This document shows, piece after piece, positions 11,900 through 24,489 of a DNA stretch of 64,000 nt; the first letter of the stretch is position 1; every line of letters starts with the position of its first letter. Both the position numbers and the translations under genes were made by a program. The DNA is from Biomphalaria glabrata. Taxonomy: Eukaryota > Mollusca > Gastropoda > Planorbidae. The stretch covers positions 10,268,011 to 10,332,010 of the forward strand of contig NC_074725.1 in the NCBI RefSeq assembly GCF_947242115.1, given 5' to 3'. Below the pieces are notes generated by a model. The model was not told where the DNA came from and did not search any database. It saw nothing but the letters and a program-made list of their open reading frames with translations.

Positions 11900-13440
11900 T
11901 TTTTTTTAAAAGTATTTTTTATATCTTCTTATTTTAAGGTTCAGAATTCACACAATAAATAGAACATAAATATTTGGGTATGAACAGTAGGATTATGTCG
12001 GGAGGGGCACGCGTGAACATCCTTAGACTTGTCTATAACTCTATCTGGTCATGTGAAAAAGGGAGGGTAACTAGGTGAAGGACAACAGTTATTGTTCAGT
12101 TGACTGCCATGGTTCTCTTTCTTCGTTTTCTGTTTTCCATGTTTTTATGTAACCTCGGGCAAAGTAGTTCTTCTCTTCCAGTTACATGTATTCTTGTACG
12201 GAAAGATGGCTTCCTTCTTTTTCATTCACTTAGTAATTGCTAGGAAGTTTTCTAGACAGGGAAAGTGTTCATATTGATATCATGGTATTGACATACGAAA
12301 TAGCATTTACTAAAAATAACAATGACTTCCTTATTACAAAGCTTGTATCAACTTCCTCTGTCTGTCTATCTGCTAAAAGTTTGAACATATTTTTATTTAT
12401 ATATATTATTTATGGGACAGACGGACGGACAGATGGACAGACGGACTTGGTTGTCACCTCAAAATGGTGTCGACTCTTGTGGACCGCACCCCTCAAACCC
12501 CTCCCCCTAGTGACGCCACTGCTCCAAGATAACTACTTCTTCCCAACTATTTCGATTAATATATTGGTGCAGACTAGTAAGAGGATATGTGAAAACTGCG
12601 CGCTATAAAAGTCGTTCGTTTTTATTTTAACTTACAATTGAAACGAAGTTCCTGTTAAAATTCTTTTTAAAAAACAACATTTGAATCAGTATTCTATTCC
12701 GTGAGTTAGTTAATAAATGGAAAATCTATTTTATAATGATCCATTGATACATTTTCCATTGTTACCTTAGATGCAAATTTTTATATAAATTCGCGAATCT
12801 ACGAATGAAGCTTGCTTTATCAATGAAGAGGTCTGTAACCTTTCAAAAAGACTTACCTCACCTGAAGTTTTTCATTTATAAGTGGTGTAATTTTTTTGAA
12901 ACGTCTGCTTGCATATATAATTTAAAAAATTAGATGGTTCACTTTCATAAAAGAAAAAAAGTAGCCGTTGAATCAGAACTCTGAATGATCTAAAATATCA
13001 TAAGGTCTGATTTTCATTTTCTCTTCTAGTTTCTGAGATCCAAATGGGACGGACGGACGACAGATGGACAGACGGACAGACAGGCCACACATAACTAATA
13101 GCGTCTTTCCCCTTTCCTAAAAACAACTACTGGAAAACCTAAAAAAGAAATTTAAAATATTTAACTTGTTATGAAAAGATTGTGATTCATAATATGTGTG
13201 AGTGCATTTCGTTCAATGTATTTGAGTCTTTATTTTCTGGAGGCTGACGTCACGTTGGATTTGACCTACTTTTCTTCCTTGGCGCGGGTCTTGGAAGCTA
13301 AAAAAAAACAATTAAAAAACAAAAAACAAATCTCATATTGAGTGAAATTGTATAATGTATTTTGAATCAAATATAAATGATTTTGAATCTATAACAGATC
13401 TTAATTAACAATAATACATTTTTGCGGTTCGAAATATTTG
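11900..13440. other. Intergenic DNA with repeat scraps
   Basis: AT-rich DNA. Scraps of ACGGACAGACAG-type tails at 12415-12445 and 13045-13085 look like 3' ends of family 3 repeats. No coding exon is supported; the 123-codon frame at 12237-12608 runs through one of these scraps. Confidence 0.5.
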
Positions 13441-13464
13441 TTTTCATTGTTTTTGTTTGGCGTT

Positions 13465-13590
13465 ACTTTCATGCTTATAGAATACTCAATGCCCTATGGT
13501 GCACTCAAGTTTGTGGACGCGGGGTTGGGGGGGGGGTGGGGGGTATCTGGGAGAAGGTTTCCGTGCTACCTTTTTGAAAAAGGAAAAAGA
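13465..13590 (+). repeat. Dispersed repeat (family 4)
   Basis: The block TTCATGCTTATAG ... TTTGTGGAC ... GTATCTGGGAGAAGGTTT recurs in similar form at 35255-35365 and, weaker, at 51455-51540. Class unknown. Confidence 0.5.
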
Positions 13591-13591
13591 A

Positions 13592-13880
13592 AAATAGAAA
13601 AGTTTCCCCTTTCATACCTTGCGATCTATGGGGCAGATGATGTAAAGGTCATCTGTTTCTTTGGCCAACGGTTAACGAGCAGGGTGTTATGTGGCCAGCA
13701 CAACGATCAACAGCCTTTACTTTCCCCAACTAAAGTCAGGTACCCATTAGAGTTTGGTGGAGTCAGGGGCACCCTAAAAATTCTGAAATTCAAAATCCCA
13801 GTTTTCACCGAGATTCGAACCCAGGACCTCAGGTTCGGAAGCCAATCGCTTAAACATTCGACCACAGGCCCCCTTTTAAA
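13592..13880 (-). repeat. tRNA-derived SINE (family 1), minus orientation
   Basis: A nearly full-length copy. From the plus strand it runs from the 3' end (AAAGTTTCCCCTTTC) through CAGATGATGTAAAGGTCATC and TGGCCAGCACAACGATCAAC to the tRNA-like head (AGATTCGAACCC, then CGCTTAAACATTCG). A short tRNA-like scrap follows at 13920-13975. Confidence 0.9.
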
Positions 13881-14089
13881 AAGATATTTGAAAATAATTT
13901 CTCGAGTCTAAATTTGCACTTGAGGTCTCGAGCCTCCATGATGGAAAGCCGACGTGTTAGCCACTGAGCGATTTAAGTACTTATAAAAATAGAAATTTCT
14001 AAAGTCTAAGAAAAGTCTATGGCTTAAAATTTGTAGCATACGACTTATTTCTCTACGCAAGGCTTATCTCCCCTTAGCTTAATTCATTC

Positions 14090-14240
14090 ATTTTGAGATG
14101 AATTCGTGTGTTGTTATCGATAATGAGTAGTTGTTTCAAGTTTCAACTTGATCTGAAAACGGGAAGCGGGAGATATAACGTGTACAAGATTCCACCCAGA
14201 CAGACTGTTAAGATTTGAGACAGACAGAATCAGTTCATAT
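14090..14240 (+). repeat. AT-rich dispersed repeat (family 3), partial
   Basis: Only the 3' part is present: TTTCAACTTGATCTGAAA, AGATATAACGTGTAC, CAGACAGACTG and a poor copy of the terminal TATAAGCTTTGTAA block. Confidence 0.55.
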
Positions 14241-14479
14241 CAGCTTCGTAAAAAAACATTTATTTCTTTTTCTTATCGTAGACAAATTAAAATGTTTTAT
14301 AGGTCTCTTGTATACTTTAAAGAATTATGCAGTTTAATACACCCTGTTGTAAGTAGCCAACTCGGCAAGCCTTCTTAAAACTAAAGTTGTAAAAGTCATT
14401 TCATAACGTCACAAGCCAGTGAGTTCTCAAGTTCCTTCCTACTAGAGTGTGAGATGTATAATTACTAATACAGTAAATA

Positions 14480-14800
14480 TAGTACTAGAATAGATTCAAC
14501 ATGAATGTTGGGTATAGAATGGGTGTAGGAGAAATAACATGTACAATTATCTAAAGGGGACAACCCCACATATTTAACCACATCTCCGAATACTGAATGA
14601 TTAATTTCCCTTGTTGATATTAAAAAAAAAATAATTACCAGTTATAAATTGACTAATTGGTTAATTTTTTAACTGTTTTATAGGTACAGTAAATAATTGT
14701 GTAAATTTTCAACTTGATCCGAGAATGGGTGTGGGAGAAATAATGTGTTCAAAATTTGTACCAGACAGAGTGAATGGATATAAGTTTTGATTTAAAAAAA
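14480..14800 (+). repeat. AT-rich dispersed repeat (family 3)
   Basis: A copy with the internal duplication typical of the family: GGGTGTAGGAGAAATAAC at 14520 and GGGTGTGGGAGAAATAAT at 14725, separated by the AATTACCAGTTATAAATTG body. Confidence 0.65.
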
Positions 14801-15655
14801 TAAAGGAAAAGAGATATGTATAAATGTCAGGGGATATATGGTTACCTAAAGAAAACTTAAACAAAAAAAGAAAAAAAAAAAGGAAATCTAGTGAGATTTT
14901 GTAATAAATAAACAAACTAATCATTGTTAAAGTTGTTATATTGAAAGGTCACTTTTTGTCAATTTAAAAACAAGAACTATTTTGTGCTATGAATTTGATT
15001 TTTAACGCTAAAAAGTGAATAAAACAACCTTTTAAGATGTATAGTTTCCTATATACTGTACACCACTTCCACCAAAATAAACTAGCTTTTTATTGTTATC
15101 TGAGAAAGATGTCATAAAATACAGAATGTTACATTTTACAAATAACGTTTGCATGACATGCTTATCAAGCGAGCAATTATCTGGCCAAAAATATTTCCCA
15201 TGCACCAACGCGTCAAGCTCTTGAAAGTTTGCACTTTGTGTGAAAATGTTTTTTAAAAAGTTAATTCCATTGAACTTCAAGGTTTTCTGAAGCGGAAATA
15301 TTGGAATTTAACACAAATATTTTTGTTGTTGAACAGATTGTTGATGTTTGTAATTGAAATTAAATACTCCCCTACATTTGGCTAGCGTTTAATTTCAAGT
15401 GTAGATATCATGATCACGTGGTTTTATTTGGACAAAAGCATGTGACGAAAAAAAAAAATTTATTTTTTTTTATATTAACCCCTCGACTGGCTGTCATTTT
15501 CGTCTATTCTGTAGCTTACAACACAAGTCCCATGAATGAATGGCAATGTGTTTCATTCCGAACATGAAGGACGAGTGCAGTGTTTCACAAAGCCACGCAA
15601 ACCTAGTTGCAACCTGCACAAGTCCAATAGTAGAAATCTTCAAATACAAAATTGA
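14801..15655. other. AT-rich DNA, no supported gene
   Basis: The minus-strand frame at 15280-15032 (82 codons, with WPDNCSLDKHVM) is the only unusual stretch. It has no recognised family and no clear flanking splice partners, so it is not called as a gene. Confidence 0.4.
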
Positions 15656-15905
15656 ATAAAATACTCTGAAAGACACAAAGATAAAGGCACATTCCTCGTC
15701 CCATATGCTAGGACAAATTTGTACAAATATTCCTTCTGCCCTAGTGCTATTAGAGCATGGAATGGGTTGCCTGAGCTAGCCAGGAAAACCAGAGACTTGG
15801 CAGAATTTAAGTCATTGGTTAATATGCATGACTGAATGCATGACGCGTAGGACGTAATCATCTTCTTTTTTGAAGTAACGTCTGTATTGTATAAGATAAG
15901 ATAGA
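15656..15905 (+). mobile_element. LINE 3' fragment with intact C-terminal frame
   Basis: The frame 15659-15836 encodes ERHKDKGTFLVPYARTNLYK, then YSFCPSAIRAWNGLPE, LARKTRDLAEFKS and LVNMHD-stop. The 3' UTR ends in TATAAGATAAGATAG. It is the best-preserved copy of the tail seen at 5790-6003 and 61270-61440. Confidence 0.85.
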
Positions 15906-16351
15906 AATGTAAAATTACAGGATAAAAAAAAATACAGCCGTCACGTGGACAGAAAAAACAATTTTTTTAAACAACTTAATTTATACCTGGATGGGTGAGG
16001 AGGAGGGGAGGTAGTTGAGCTTTAAACGGAATTCATCGATAATTTGGTTAGAACTATAAGCATAAAAAGTGGGTGGGCCTCTTTATAAAACATTTCGGTA
16101 ACCTCATTAAAATTTGTCAAAGCTTTGTTTGACTACTGCTAAGAAAAACAAAAGGTTACTTAGGAAAAGTCCATTGGGAGACATTACATTTGAAAATTAT
16201 TTATTGGCTACAAGCCACCACCCCAAACAACTGCCTTCTTCATAGCTACATAAAATCCAATCATTCTAATAGTTGAGGTTTGGGTTCACATTCCTCTGTT
16301 TAGTAAATTGTTTTCCTTTTTTTTTTCTTTTCGTTGCTAAACATCGTTCTT

Positions 16352-16542
16352 GACAGTATGAGGCATACAAATCTTTCACGGCAGTTGAAGGCTCTTACAT
16401 TAATCACAAATACCAGTATTAGGTGCTCATATAATTCATGACAGTATGAGGCATACAAATCTTTCACGGCAGTTGAAGGCTCTTACATTAATCACAAATA
16501 CCAGTATTAGGTGCTCATATAATTCGTGATAGTATGAGGCAT
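16352..16542. repeat. 88-bp tandem duplication
   Basis: Unit start GACAGTATGAGGCATAC occurs at 16352 and 16440, with a partial third (GATAGTATGAGGCAT) at 16528. The two full units are almost identical, so the duplication is recent. Confidence 0.9.
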
Positions 16543-17199
16543 TAACATCATTCAAGACAGACAGGTCTCTTCTCGCTCTGTTTGGTTTCATATTTTTCTT
16601 CTCTGCATAGACCTGTTGAAGACCTCTTTGTTGACCTATGTATTGATACGATTGTTTGTTCCTATGTTCAAGCAGCTAGTATTGTACGAGCCGAAGGTAA
16701 ATATTTACACGCCAATTCATCTCCTTTCTAAACTTGGACCGTCGCATCCTGAAGTGGACAGAACCTCATCACCAGGCCTGGACAACCCTTGCCCTCCTGA
16801 GAAAATCTGAACTTTCAAGTCGATGAATTGGAGACATGAATAATAGATGGTCAGTCACAACAGTACAAACAAAGTGACCTTTGTAAGCCCCAGAAAAGAA
16901 AGTTTCGAACAGTTAAGAGAGAAAAAATAACAACAGGTACAATGCAACATAATCTGAACAATGTGCACCAATATTATCATGTGCTATTTTAAAAACATAG
17001 CTATATAACACACCTTACATACTGTACACCGTATACACCAAGTTAGATAACTATTTATAGGTTTTCCGCTATGTATGACATTCTACAATTAAGGTTTGCT
17101 TCCGAAAAAAAAAGTATTAATGGTGTTCGAAAAAGTTGATGTCGCTATGAGTCGCCTTTCAAAAATGGAAAATCGTCATTTTGAAACACTACATCTAGA

Positions 17200-17640
17200 T
17201 ATGACGAATAACTATTGGACTCCTTCAGTCATAGAACGGCTATGGCTGTGGAACCCAATTTGGGAGAGACACTCCCTTCCACAAATATCGCTGGTTAATG
17301 TGGCTTTCGCTTCGGTGGTAGAGGAGCTGGCCAGTTTTCGCATTGTATGTTTTTCTTCCAGAGCTGAGGCCCATGTTCTTTTGCTGTCCATAGCTTTCTT
17401 GGTCACTGTTTCTCTCCATCTGGTGCGGTCTTGAGCTATGTCTTTCCAATTGTCAGTATTGATGTTCACTGATTTGAGGTCCCGTTTTATTACATCTATG
17501 TTATGGGGGTAGGGGCGACCAGTTTTTATTGAGCCAATCGCGAGTTGTCCGTAGAGGATAACCTTCGGGATGCGACGGCTAAATAACTCTGCCATGCGCA
17601 CCGCCGCCGTTCAAGATAGTGCAGAAGGTGCGCACTTCTA
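17200..17640 (-). mobile_element. LINE C-terminal fragment (RTE-like type)
   Basis: Minus-strand frame: RRIPKVILYGQLAIGS, GRPYPHNIDVIKRDLKSV, then WKDIAQDRTRWRETVTKKA. This RIPK..LYGQL ... DLK ... W...A.DR..WR pattern is the classic C-terminal tail of endonuclease/reverse-transcriptase LINE proteins. It is 5'-truncated with a degraded start near 17600. Confidence 0.85.
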
Positions 17641-17829
17641 TAAACCAGACTAGGAAGGATGTTTACATGAGAAGTGAGAACGATTTCCGCCCAAGTCTAG
17701 AGCCGAGATGAAGATGCTGTACTCAGGGTAGATGTCCTTTGTGTTTGTCATGTCTCCGTGTAAATAATAATTATGTCTCGTTGAGTTGCCTCCCTTAAGT
17801 TATTACAATTACAATAAAAAGAAAAAAAA

Positions 17830-18100
17830 AGTAAAAGTTTCCCCTTTTCTGACCTTGTGGCCTATATGGCAAATGATGTAAAGGTCTTCTGGTACTGTGG
17901 TGTCATGTGGCCAGCACAACGACCAACCGTCTTTACTTTTCTCCAACTAATGTCAGGTACCCATTTGAGCTTGGTGGATTCAGACTTTGAGTCTCAGAGG
18001 CGCCTGAAGCTCCCGAAATTAAAAATCCTAGTCTTCACCTGGATTCGAACCCCGGTTCGGAAGCCAAGCGCTTTACCGCTCAGCCACTTCGCCTCCATTG
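17830..18100 (-). repeat. tRNA-derived SINE (family 1), minus orientation
   Basis: Full-length copy from AAGTTTCCCCTTTTCTGACC (3' end) to the tRNA-like head GGATTCGAACCCCGGTTC and AAGCGCTTTACCGCTCAGCC. It is the best-preserved head in the window. Confidence 0.92.
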
Positions 18101-18599
18101 TCCAATAAAGCACACAACAAATATATTAAAAAATACAAGAAATCTCGCGATTATTACAGTTTCTTGGCTTTTTTCTATTTTTAAATGTAAGTGATTTAAT
18201 GACCGGACGAAAGAAAATTTTTATACATTGAGCAGATACCACATCTATGTTCACATAATATACGCTATATTAGATTCACACCAACATTCCCTGCGATTAT
18301 AAAACACAATGTATTATTAATCAATTTGACAAAATGTACAAATATAAAACCTGAACTAAAATTTAGAATGTAAAGAAAGAGGAGGTGATAATAAGATAAA
18401 GAAAAAAAAGGCAAGTAAACAATCCTATTGTATTTCTCATTGAAAAAAAAAAATAAAGGCCTCGAGCCCTCGACATTCGTGTTATTAGCGTGACTCTCTA
18501 TCAACAGCTGGAAATAAATACAACTTTTGACCTAATTCTACCCGTCCACGGTCCCTCCACAGACTATGTGAGCTAACAGAAGAAATGAAAGAAAAAAGA

Positions 18600-18761
18600 A
18601 GCGAATAAAATATTCAAAAAGAGGAAGAAATGGGAATAAAGCGGGGGAAAAGGGGGAGGGGGCTAGCAGAGAATAACACAGAGAAAGTAAGACGAGAGAG
18701 AGAAAAAAAAAAGATTGAGAGATAAGACAAAGCTAGAAAGAGAAAGAGTGTGTGAAGGAGT

Positions 18762-18798
<37 letters not shown>

Positions 18799-18800
18799 TT
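18600..18800. repeat. GA-rich tract with (GA)n core
   Basis: Purine-rich DNA ends in a pure AGAGAG run at 18758-18798. No gene is seen between the SINE above and here. Confidence 0.85.
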
Positions 18801-19204
18801 AAAGCTGTCCGAATTAATTTTTTATAGACTGCAAATGCGGTCAGAAGAGCTCGACCCAAAATCTGTGCTCCGGTGAGCTTAGTTACGTCATAGCCAAAGC
18901 TATACTTAGCATGTACAGGCAGTTCTCCTTTCAGTGGTCTGTTTGATTTGAGCTGATCCTAAAGCCTCGTTTCTAAAAGAACTCTGGAATAAATGTATTT
19001 TCTCCAAAAGAATCTCGGAAGTGGGAAGACCAACAACCGCTTCACCTCCAGCGTGTAACAAGCCTTATTTTCTGAGAATTGAGTTTTCATGACTGCTATC
19101 AGACATCTTTCAGGGTCAAGGATATCTGGGAAAGAAGAAGTCAAAACAAGCAAAATATAAAATCCTTTAAAAAAAAACAACAAAGCTTATCTAAAGAGGA
19201 AGAA

Positions 19205-19675
19205 CTCCGCCCTTAAAATTATATCTATCAATAATGTACAAGTTATTTCCCATATTCGATATCAAACAAAATAATTTATTACTAACAATTAATTGACTTA
19301 TTTAGTTGTTTTTTTTTTAAATTCATGTTTTATTAGTTACAATGAATAATTGTGATAAGTTTCATCTTGATCGGAGAATGTGTGATGGAGAAATAGGGTG
19401 AATGGGACTAAACCCAACAAATTGTGCCATATCTGTGAATGCTGAAGTATTAGTCTCCCTTGTTGGTATCAAAATAAAATAATTAATTACCAGTAATTAG
19501 TGTCCAATTGGTTACTTTTTAAAAAAATGATTTATGTCTTGTCTATATGCCCATAAAAAATTGTGCGATATTTCAGATTGACCCGAGAATGGGTGTGGGA
19601 GAAATAACGTGTAACCCTTACTACCTGACAGACAGACGGACAGAATGATTTTTTATAAGCTTTGTAAAAAGAAGA
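19205..19675 (+). repeat. AT-rich dispersed repeat (family 3), full dimer
   Basis: Two internal halves carry TTTCATCTTGATCGGAGA (about 19360) and TTTCAGATTGACCCGAGA (about 19570). The copy ends with CAGACAGACGGACAG and TTTTATAAGCTTTGTAAA. It shows the complete dimeric structure of the family. Confidence 0.75.
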
Positions 19676-20224
19676 ATGCACTTTTAGTATCATTAGCAAT
19701 GTTATTTCTTTGATGTATTTTTGAAAAAATAACTTTACTTTCTTTTTCATCCGATTTATTTTCGATAAATGTTATCTATGTAATAAGTGTAGATACTGTC
19801 AGAGTCTTCTTACACAGAGGTATATCCAAAATTTATAGGAGTGCTTATAATAAATAATTTAAACGTATTTCTTATAAGGGTTCGATTCAAAAGATGTACT
19901 ATTGCCATGGCGACCTCTGGACAACTTATTGGCCAATGAGGCTGAAAGAATAATGTCGAATATAAGGATTTGTGGAGTGCTATCCTTTACTAAGAGGACA
20001 CGAAATACTGGAATTAGTGTTTGTTATGAAACCAGATGAGACGCTTATCTGTTCTAGTGAACAAAAGCTTCCAAAGCCGGAAATTGAAGGGGAAAAAAGG
20101 ATTGTGTTGAAACATTGTTCCAGATGTATGAAACAGCATTTGCAATGCTATGTATTTACAACTAGACAATGAGATGTATACATTCCAATAGAGAGGTTTA
20201 TGTTATTATTTGAAATGGTCATTC

Positions 20225-20475
20225 GAGGGTATGGAGATTTGAATGATGAGTAATATTTGGTGAGGCTGAATTTTGAATGATGTGAAATGATTTGGTGAGG
20301 CTGACATTTGAATGATGCACAATGATTTTGTCAGACTGACATTTGAATGAAAATTGAAGGCGCTATGATTTTGTCAGACTGACATTTGAATGAAAATTGA
20401 AGGCGCTATGATTTTGTCAGACTGACATTTGAATGAAAATTGAAGGCGCTATGATTTTGTCAGGCTGACATTAGA
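20225..20475. repeat. 43-bp minisatellite
   Basis: Units containing TTTTGTCAGACTGACATTTG and GAAGGCGCTATGA repeat every 43 bp from about 20310. Shorter, older-looking units based on GAGGCTGACATTTGAATGATG precede them from about 20225. Confidence 0.88.
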
Positions 20476-20614
20476 AGGGTGGGCACTACTCATTATGGAA
20501 ATGACAACCGAGAGATGTACACTGTTATTGCATTATTAACTACATTGGTCAGTAATAGTCATGTAGAAACAGTATTTTTCATTAGCGATTTTCAAGATTA
20601 TTTTTTAGTAAAAG

Positions 20615-21010
20615 ATCACTGATGCCAGATGCCAATTAAACAAATAAAACGATAAATGGCAAAAAAATAAATAAAAAAATTAACCAATGTGTTAATTGAA
20701 TATTAGTAATTAATTATTTTGTTTAATAGCATAAAAGGGAAACTAATTCTTCAGTATTCACGGATGTGGCTAAATTAGTTGGGTTTAGTCCCCTTAAATA
20801 ACTTTTTAACGCTATTTCTCCCTCATGCACCTCTCCGAGTAAGTTGATATTTTAAACAATTATTTATTGTACATAGAAAAAATGAGTCAATAAACAAAAA
20901 TACTCAATTAGTAAATTAATTATGGGTAATTAATTATGTTGTTTGATAAGGAATAAGGGAAATGACTCGTACATTATTGGTAGATATAGTTTTAAGGGTG
21001 GAGTTCTTCC
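20615..21010 (-). repeat. AT-rich dispersed repeat (family 3), minus orientation
   Basis: Minus-strand halves are recognised by TTAATTGAATATTAGTAATT and GTGGCTAAATTAGTTGGG on the plus strand, followed by a second AATTAATTATG body at 20920. Quite diverged. Confidence 0.55.
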
Positions 21011-22144
21011 CCTTTAGATACTTATTTTTTTAGAAAAAGGATGTTGTATATTTTTTTTTTTCAGGAAATGTTATTAAAAAATCATTAATTAAATCGTGGT
21101 CTTTTACTTTTTTAAAAAATTTATTATGTGAAAACAAAATTTATCGTCGCAAAAAAAATTAAAACTTTTTCTGTATACGTCAATGTTTTTTTTTTTTTTA
21201 AACTTAAATTTTGTTTAAATAGTTCATATTTATTGCGCAGACACAGCCTAATTAGATTCCACTGCCTCTATTTCATGCTCCTATACAACCTCCACTGCCT
21301 TCAGACCAGCTGTTGATGATTTGAAGAGATGGATGTTGTCTTGACTTCTATCGTCTGCAGCTTTTTTAAGTTCTTTCCCTTTGTTTTTTTTTTTTAAACT
21401 GTTGGCTGTGAAAAAGCTTTGTCTTGTGACATCATTTTCTTCAATTCTTTTCATCGCTTTGATTGCTGGTTTGAAAAGCATTTTTTTTTTTTTTTTTTTT
21501 TTATATAGTTGACAGGTTCATCTCTTCTTTTCTTAAGGCTAAGCTTAGATCCAATGTGAGTTCAGTGCCGCCTGTTTTACTTTGTCTGGCCCTTCGAGGA
21601 TTACATTTCTTCTTGAAAGCTTTGTGACATTGGGACCGACCAAGTCTACAAATTTTACTTTCGTTACTGTCAAGGGGAGGTATGGCGAGAGTGAATATGT
21701 TACTTTGATATTTTGGTATGATAGTGATATCCCGTTGTTTAGGCACTCCCAGGCCCAGGTTATGAATGTGAATACTCTGCACGTGTTATGAACTGAATGG
21801 TTTAGTCTTCGTTGAATGTGCGAGAGAGTGTGTTAGTTAGTGAGGTCTTGTTCCCGGTCCAGGAAGGTTGGACTGTCGCTTCCTGAACTGGTGTTTGTAT
21901 TATTCCTTGAGAGCGATATAATTATGTGCTCTATTTGATATTAAAATATTTTTGTTATTCATGGATAGCTGGAGTTGGAGTTGAATTATATTGAGTATTG
22001 GTTGTTCTTATTAAGTTGACACCGACAGATACGAACTAAAAGAATTCCTTGACCTGGGGATGAGGAGAACAACAGTTCAACTGTCATCTATATACGATTT
22101 TAGTTCAATTTTGTAAATAAAAGATCATGTCTAGATCTAGTTAT
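21011..22144. other. Intergenic DNA, no supported gene
   Basis: AT-rich with long T runs near 21190, 21390 and 21480. The 21501-21782 minus-strand frame has no recognisable family or splice context. Confidence 0.45.
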
Positions 22145-22320
22145 AGATCTCATTCCAGATTTCATACAGCGAACGATCACGTGATAATACCGATAAAACA
22201 ACGGAAAAAAAAACTGTCACGTGAAAACCATTGTTGATTGAAAGATCGTGTAATTTGTATAAAAGAGATAGAGAAGCACGTGGCTCAACGTGATTTGTTT
22301 ACGATTGGTGAATGAGGTCA
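22145..22320 (+). mobile_element. Small MITE with E-box-rich interior (copy 1)
   Basis: The right end TTGGTGAATGAGGTCA (22305-22320) is intact; the left end is diverged (TAGATCTCATTCC). The interior has three CACGTG E-boxes and TATAAAAGAG at about 22258. It is homologous, in opposite orientation, to 43234-43406, where the other terminal repeat is intact. Together they define an element of about 175 bp with 16-bp inverted ends. Confidence 0.7.
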
Positions 22321-24226
22321 TTTCCTTTTTTATTCAGAAGTTCGTAGTTCTTCGCTTATATTGTACTAGCATTATCCACCGGATACGCCAGTTTGTTCCC
22401 AAACTATATAAATATATTGTATTGTTTTGTAATTTATTTAAAATTTTAAAACCATCTTTACAACCTCGCTCAAATATGTGCGCGTGTGGTGTATGTGTGT
22501 GTGTGTGAGAGAGGTGTATGTGGGCTAATGTCAAACCAAAACAGATTCTGTTGTTCATCAAAAAGAAATATATTTTGTTGACAAAAACAAAATGCCCATT
22601 TAAATATAGATACTTCATCGAGATCTATATATATATATATTTTTTTTGGGTCGTGACGAGTGATATCGTGTCAAAGCAGGGGCGGTCCGGACAGGGCATC
22701 CTTTTCAAAGGCGTCTCTTAACATAATATGTCTTGACAGAAAATATGGACGGCAAACAGCCCGAGGGTATTAGCGTTACGCACGTCGTGTTTGATAAAGG
22801 AAACTGTTTCAAAGCAATCGTCTGGCTCTGAACAATTTGTCTTTGAAATCCGATCAAGTCCTGACTTTGAGCCTTTAAGCTGTCATTTAAAAAAACAACA
22901 TACGAACAAAACAGAACCAGCCATTCTAATCGTACGTAGGATAAAATACATGTCTTACATCTGTTGGTGTAGGCTACAGACTTATTTAAATTGTGTTGAT
23001 TCTTTAACACCATCTTGCTTTTACTTGTAGCCCAGTTCTGGTTCAAACAGCACTTGGAACCTTTTGAAGCGGGCTTCTTGTGCTGATATATTTCTATGTC
23101 TATACCAGCATTGCACAACGGCCGTTGATTTTTCTCTAGACTATATTTACCGGTATATATTTGTTTTTGTTATGTTTGGCACCTTCTCTCCTAAGTTTTG
23201 TTTGTTTGCATAAAACGGCCCGCTCTAACATGCTGTTAAACTTTTGAATTCTAGTATCTGTTATATTGAATTGAGCAGCCGGCTCTTTCTCACTCTCTCT
23301 CTTTTTCATTCTCTCTTTTTTCTCTTTCTCTTACCCCCCCCCCCCCGATTGATTTGGAACGGTCCGGTATCTCTCTGTCTTTCCTTCATATTTTTTTCCT
23401 TCCCCCCCCCTCTCTCTCTCTTTTACTCCTTTTTTCCCCCTGTGTATCCTGCGCAATGTAATGCTCTCCTATTTAGAATTATATATTCTTAAATTAGAAC
23501 GGTCTGTTATATTTTTTCTTTGTTTAGAATTGTCTTTGAACAAGTAAAATAAACAAAATAACATAATAATTAAAAAAGATAATTCCTACTTTATGAGGCT
23601 GATGACTGTTTCGTAAGAGCGAATATTACAGTCTTAAAAACTCACGAATGATATATTTAAAAAAAATAAAATTTAACCCCATCATATTCTTTCTGGTTAA
23701 GCGTGTGTATAAACCTACCCAGGGTCATTGTATATAAAATTCTATCGATAGGTCTATAGATCTAGACTTTACATACGCTGCTCAAAATGTTCGTGAAGAT
23801 CTATTGATTTATTAAAATCTTTAATTAATAGAGACAAAGATGTGGTCTGTTCAAGATAAAGACATTCTAGTCCTCTAGCCAACTTTAATTTTTTTTTTAA
23901 ATATAATTTGAAAAATTTTCCAGTGTGACCAAATAGCTGGTAATTCGTTTCCCAAAGATATACAGCAACTGTCAAATTTCTAGGGAAATCATTAAACCCG
24001 TTTTCGACAACCGTGTCCGCCCATCCAAACTTCTAAGCCCAAGAATTGGCTGATCTGTCAAAAACAAAAGGAAAAATAACACATTTTTTTTATACTTGTG
24101 TCTATTTTTAACAAGTATTCTTTCTCTCATACTCTTTTCTGTGATATATTTTTACTTTACCGCGCTTTAATGACATTTGCGTGAACTAGTCTATCCATAT
24201 GTTTACAATAGTGCCCACTGTGTTTG
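22321..24226. other. 3' flank of gene A, no further gene
   Basis: Contains a short TA run at 22624-22640 and a C/T-rich region at 23280-23445. On the minus strand a possible polyadenylation signal AATAAA lies at 23813-23808, about 415 bases past the gene A stop. The 137-codon minus frame at 23118-22705 is unrecognised. Confidence 0.4.
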
Positions 24227-24489
24227 TCACGCATGCTGCTGTTCGTCTATCAGAAAGTCAACATTATTTTGGTAGTGCGGAGTCAACGCCTCAGCCATCA
24301 CCAGGCTCTTGATGTCTGAGTCCAGGTAGGAGGCCACGACCGCCAGCAGGATGACCACGCAGGCCTCTAGGGTTAGCATGATTAGAGTGATGGTGACCAA
24401 CCAGTAGGCAATCTTGTAGAGACTCGGACTGCATATGTTGATATCTTGGAGGCTATAGAGTGGCAAAGTGACGTACACTAAGCCACATC
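24227..24489 (-). CDS. Gene A exon 3
   Basis: Encodes residues 160-245: CGLVYVTLPLYSLQDINICS, then a strongly hydrophobic fourth segment (KIAYWLVTITLIML) and a polar tail ending in EQQHA-stop. Confidence 0.85.

Noticed and set aside
22705-23118. 137-codon minus-strand open frame
   Set aside because: No recognised family, no splice partners, and it overlaps an open frame on the other strand.
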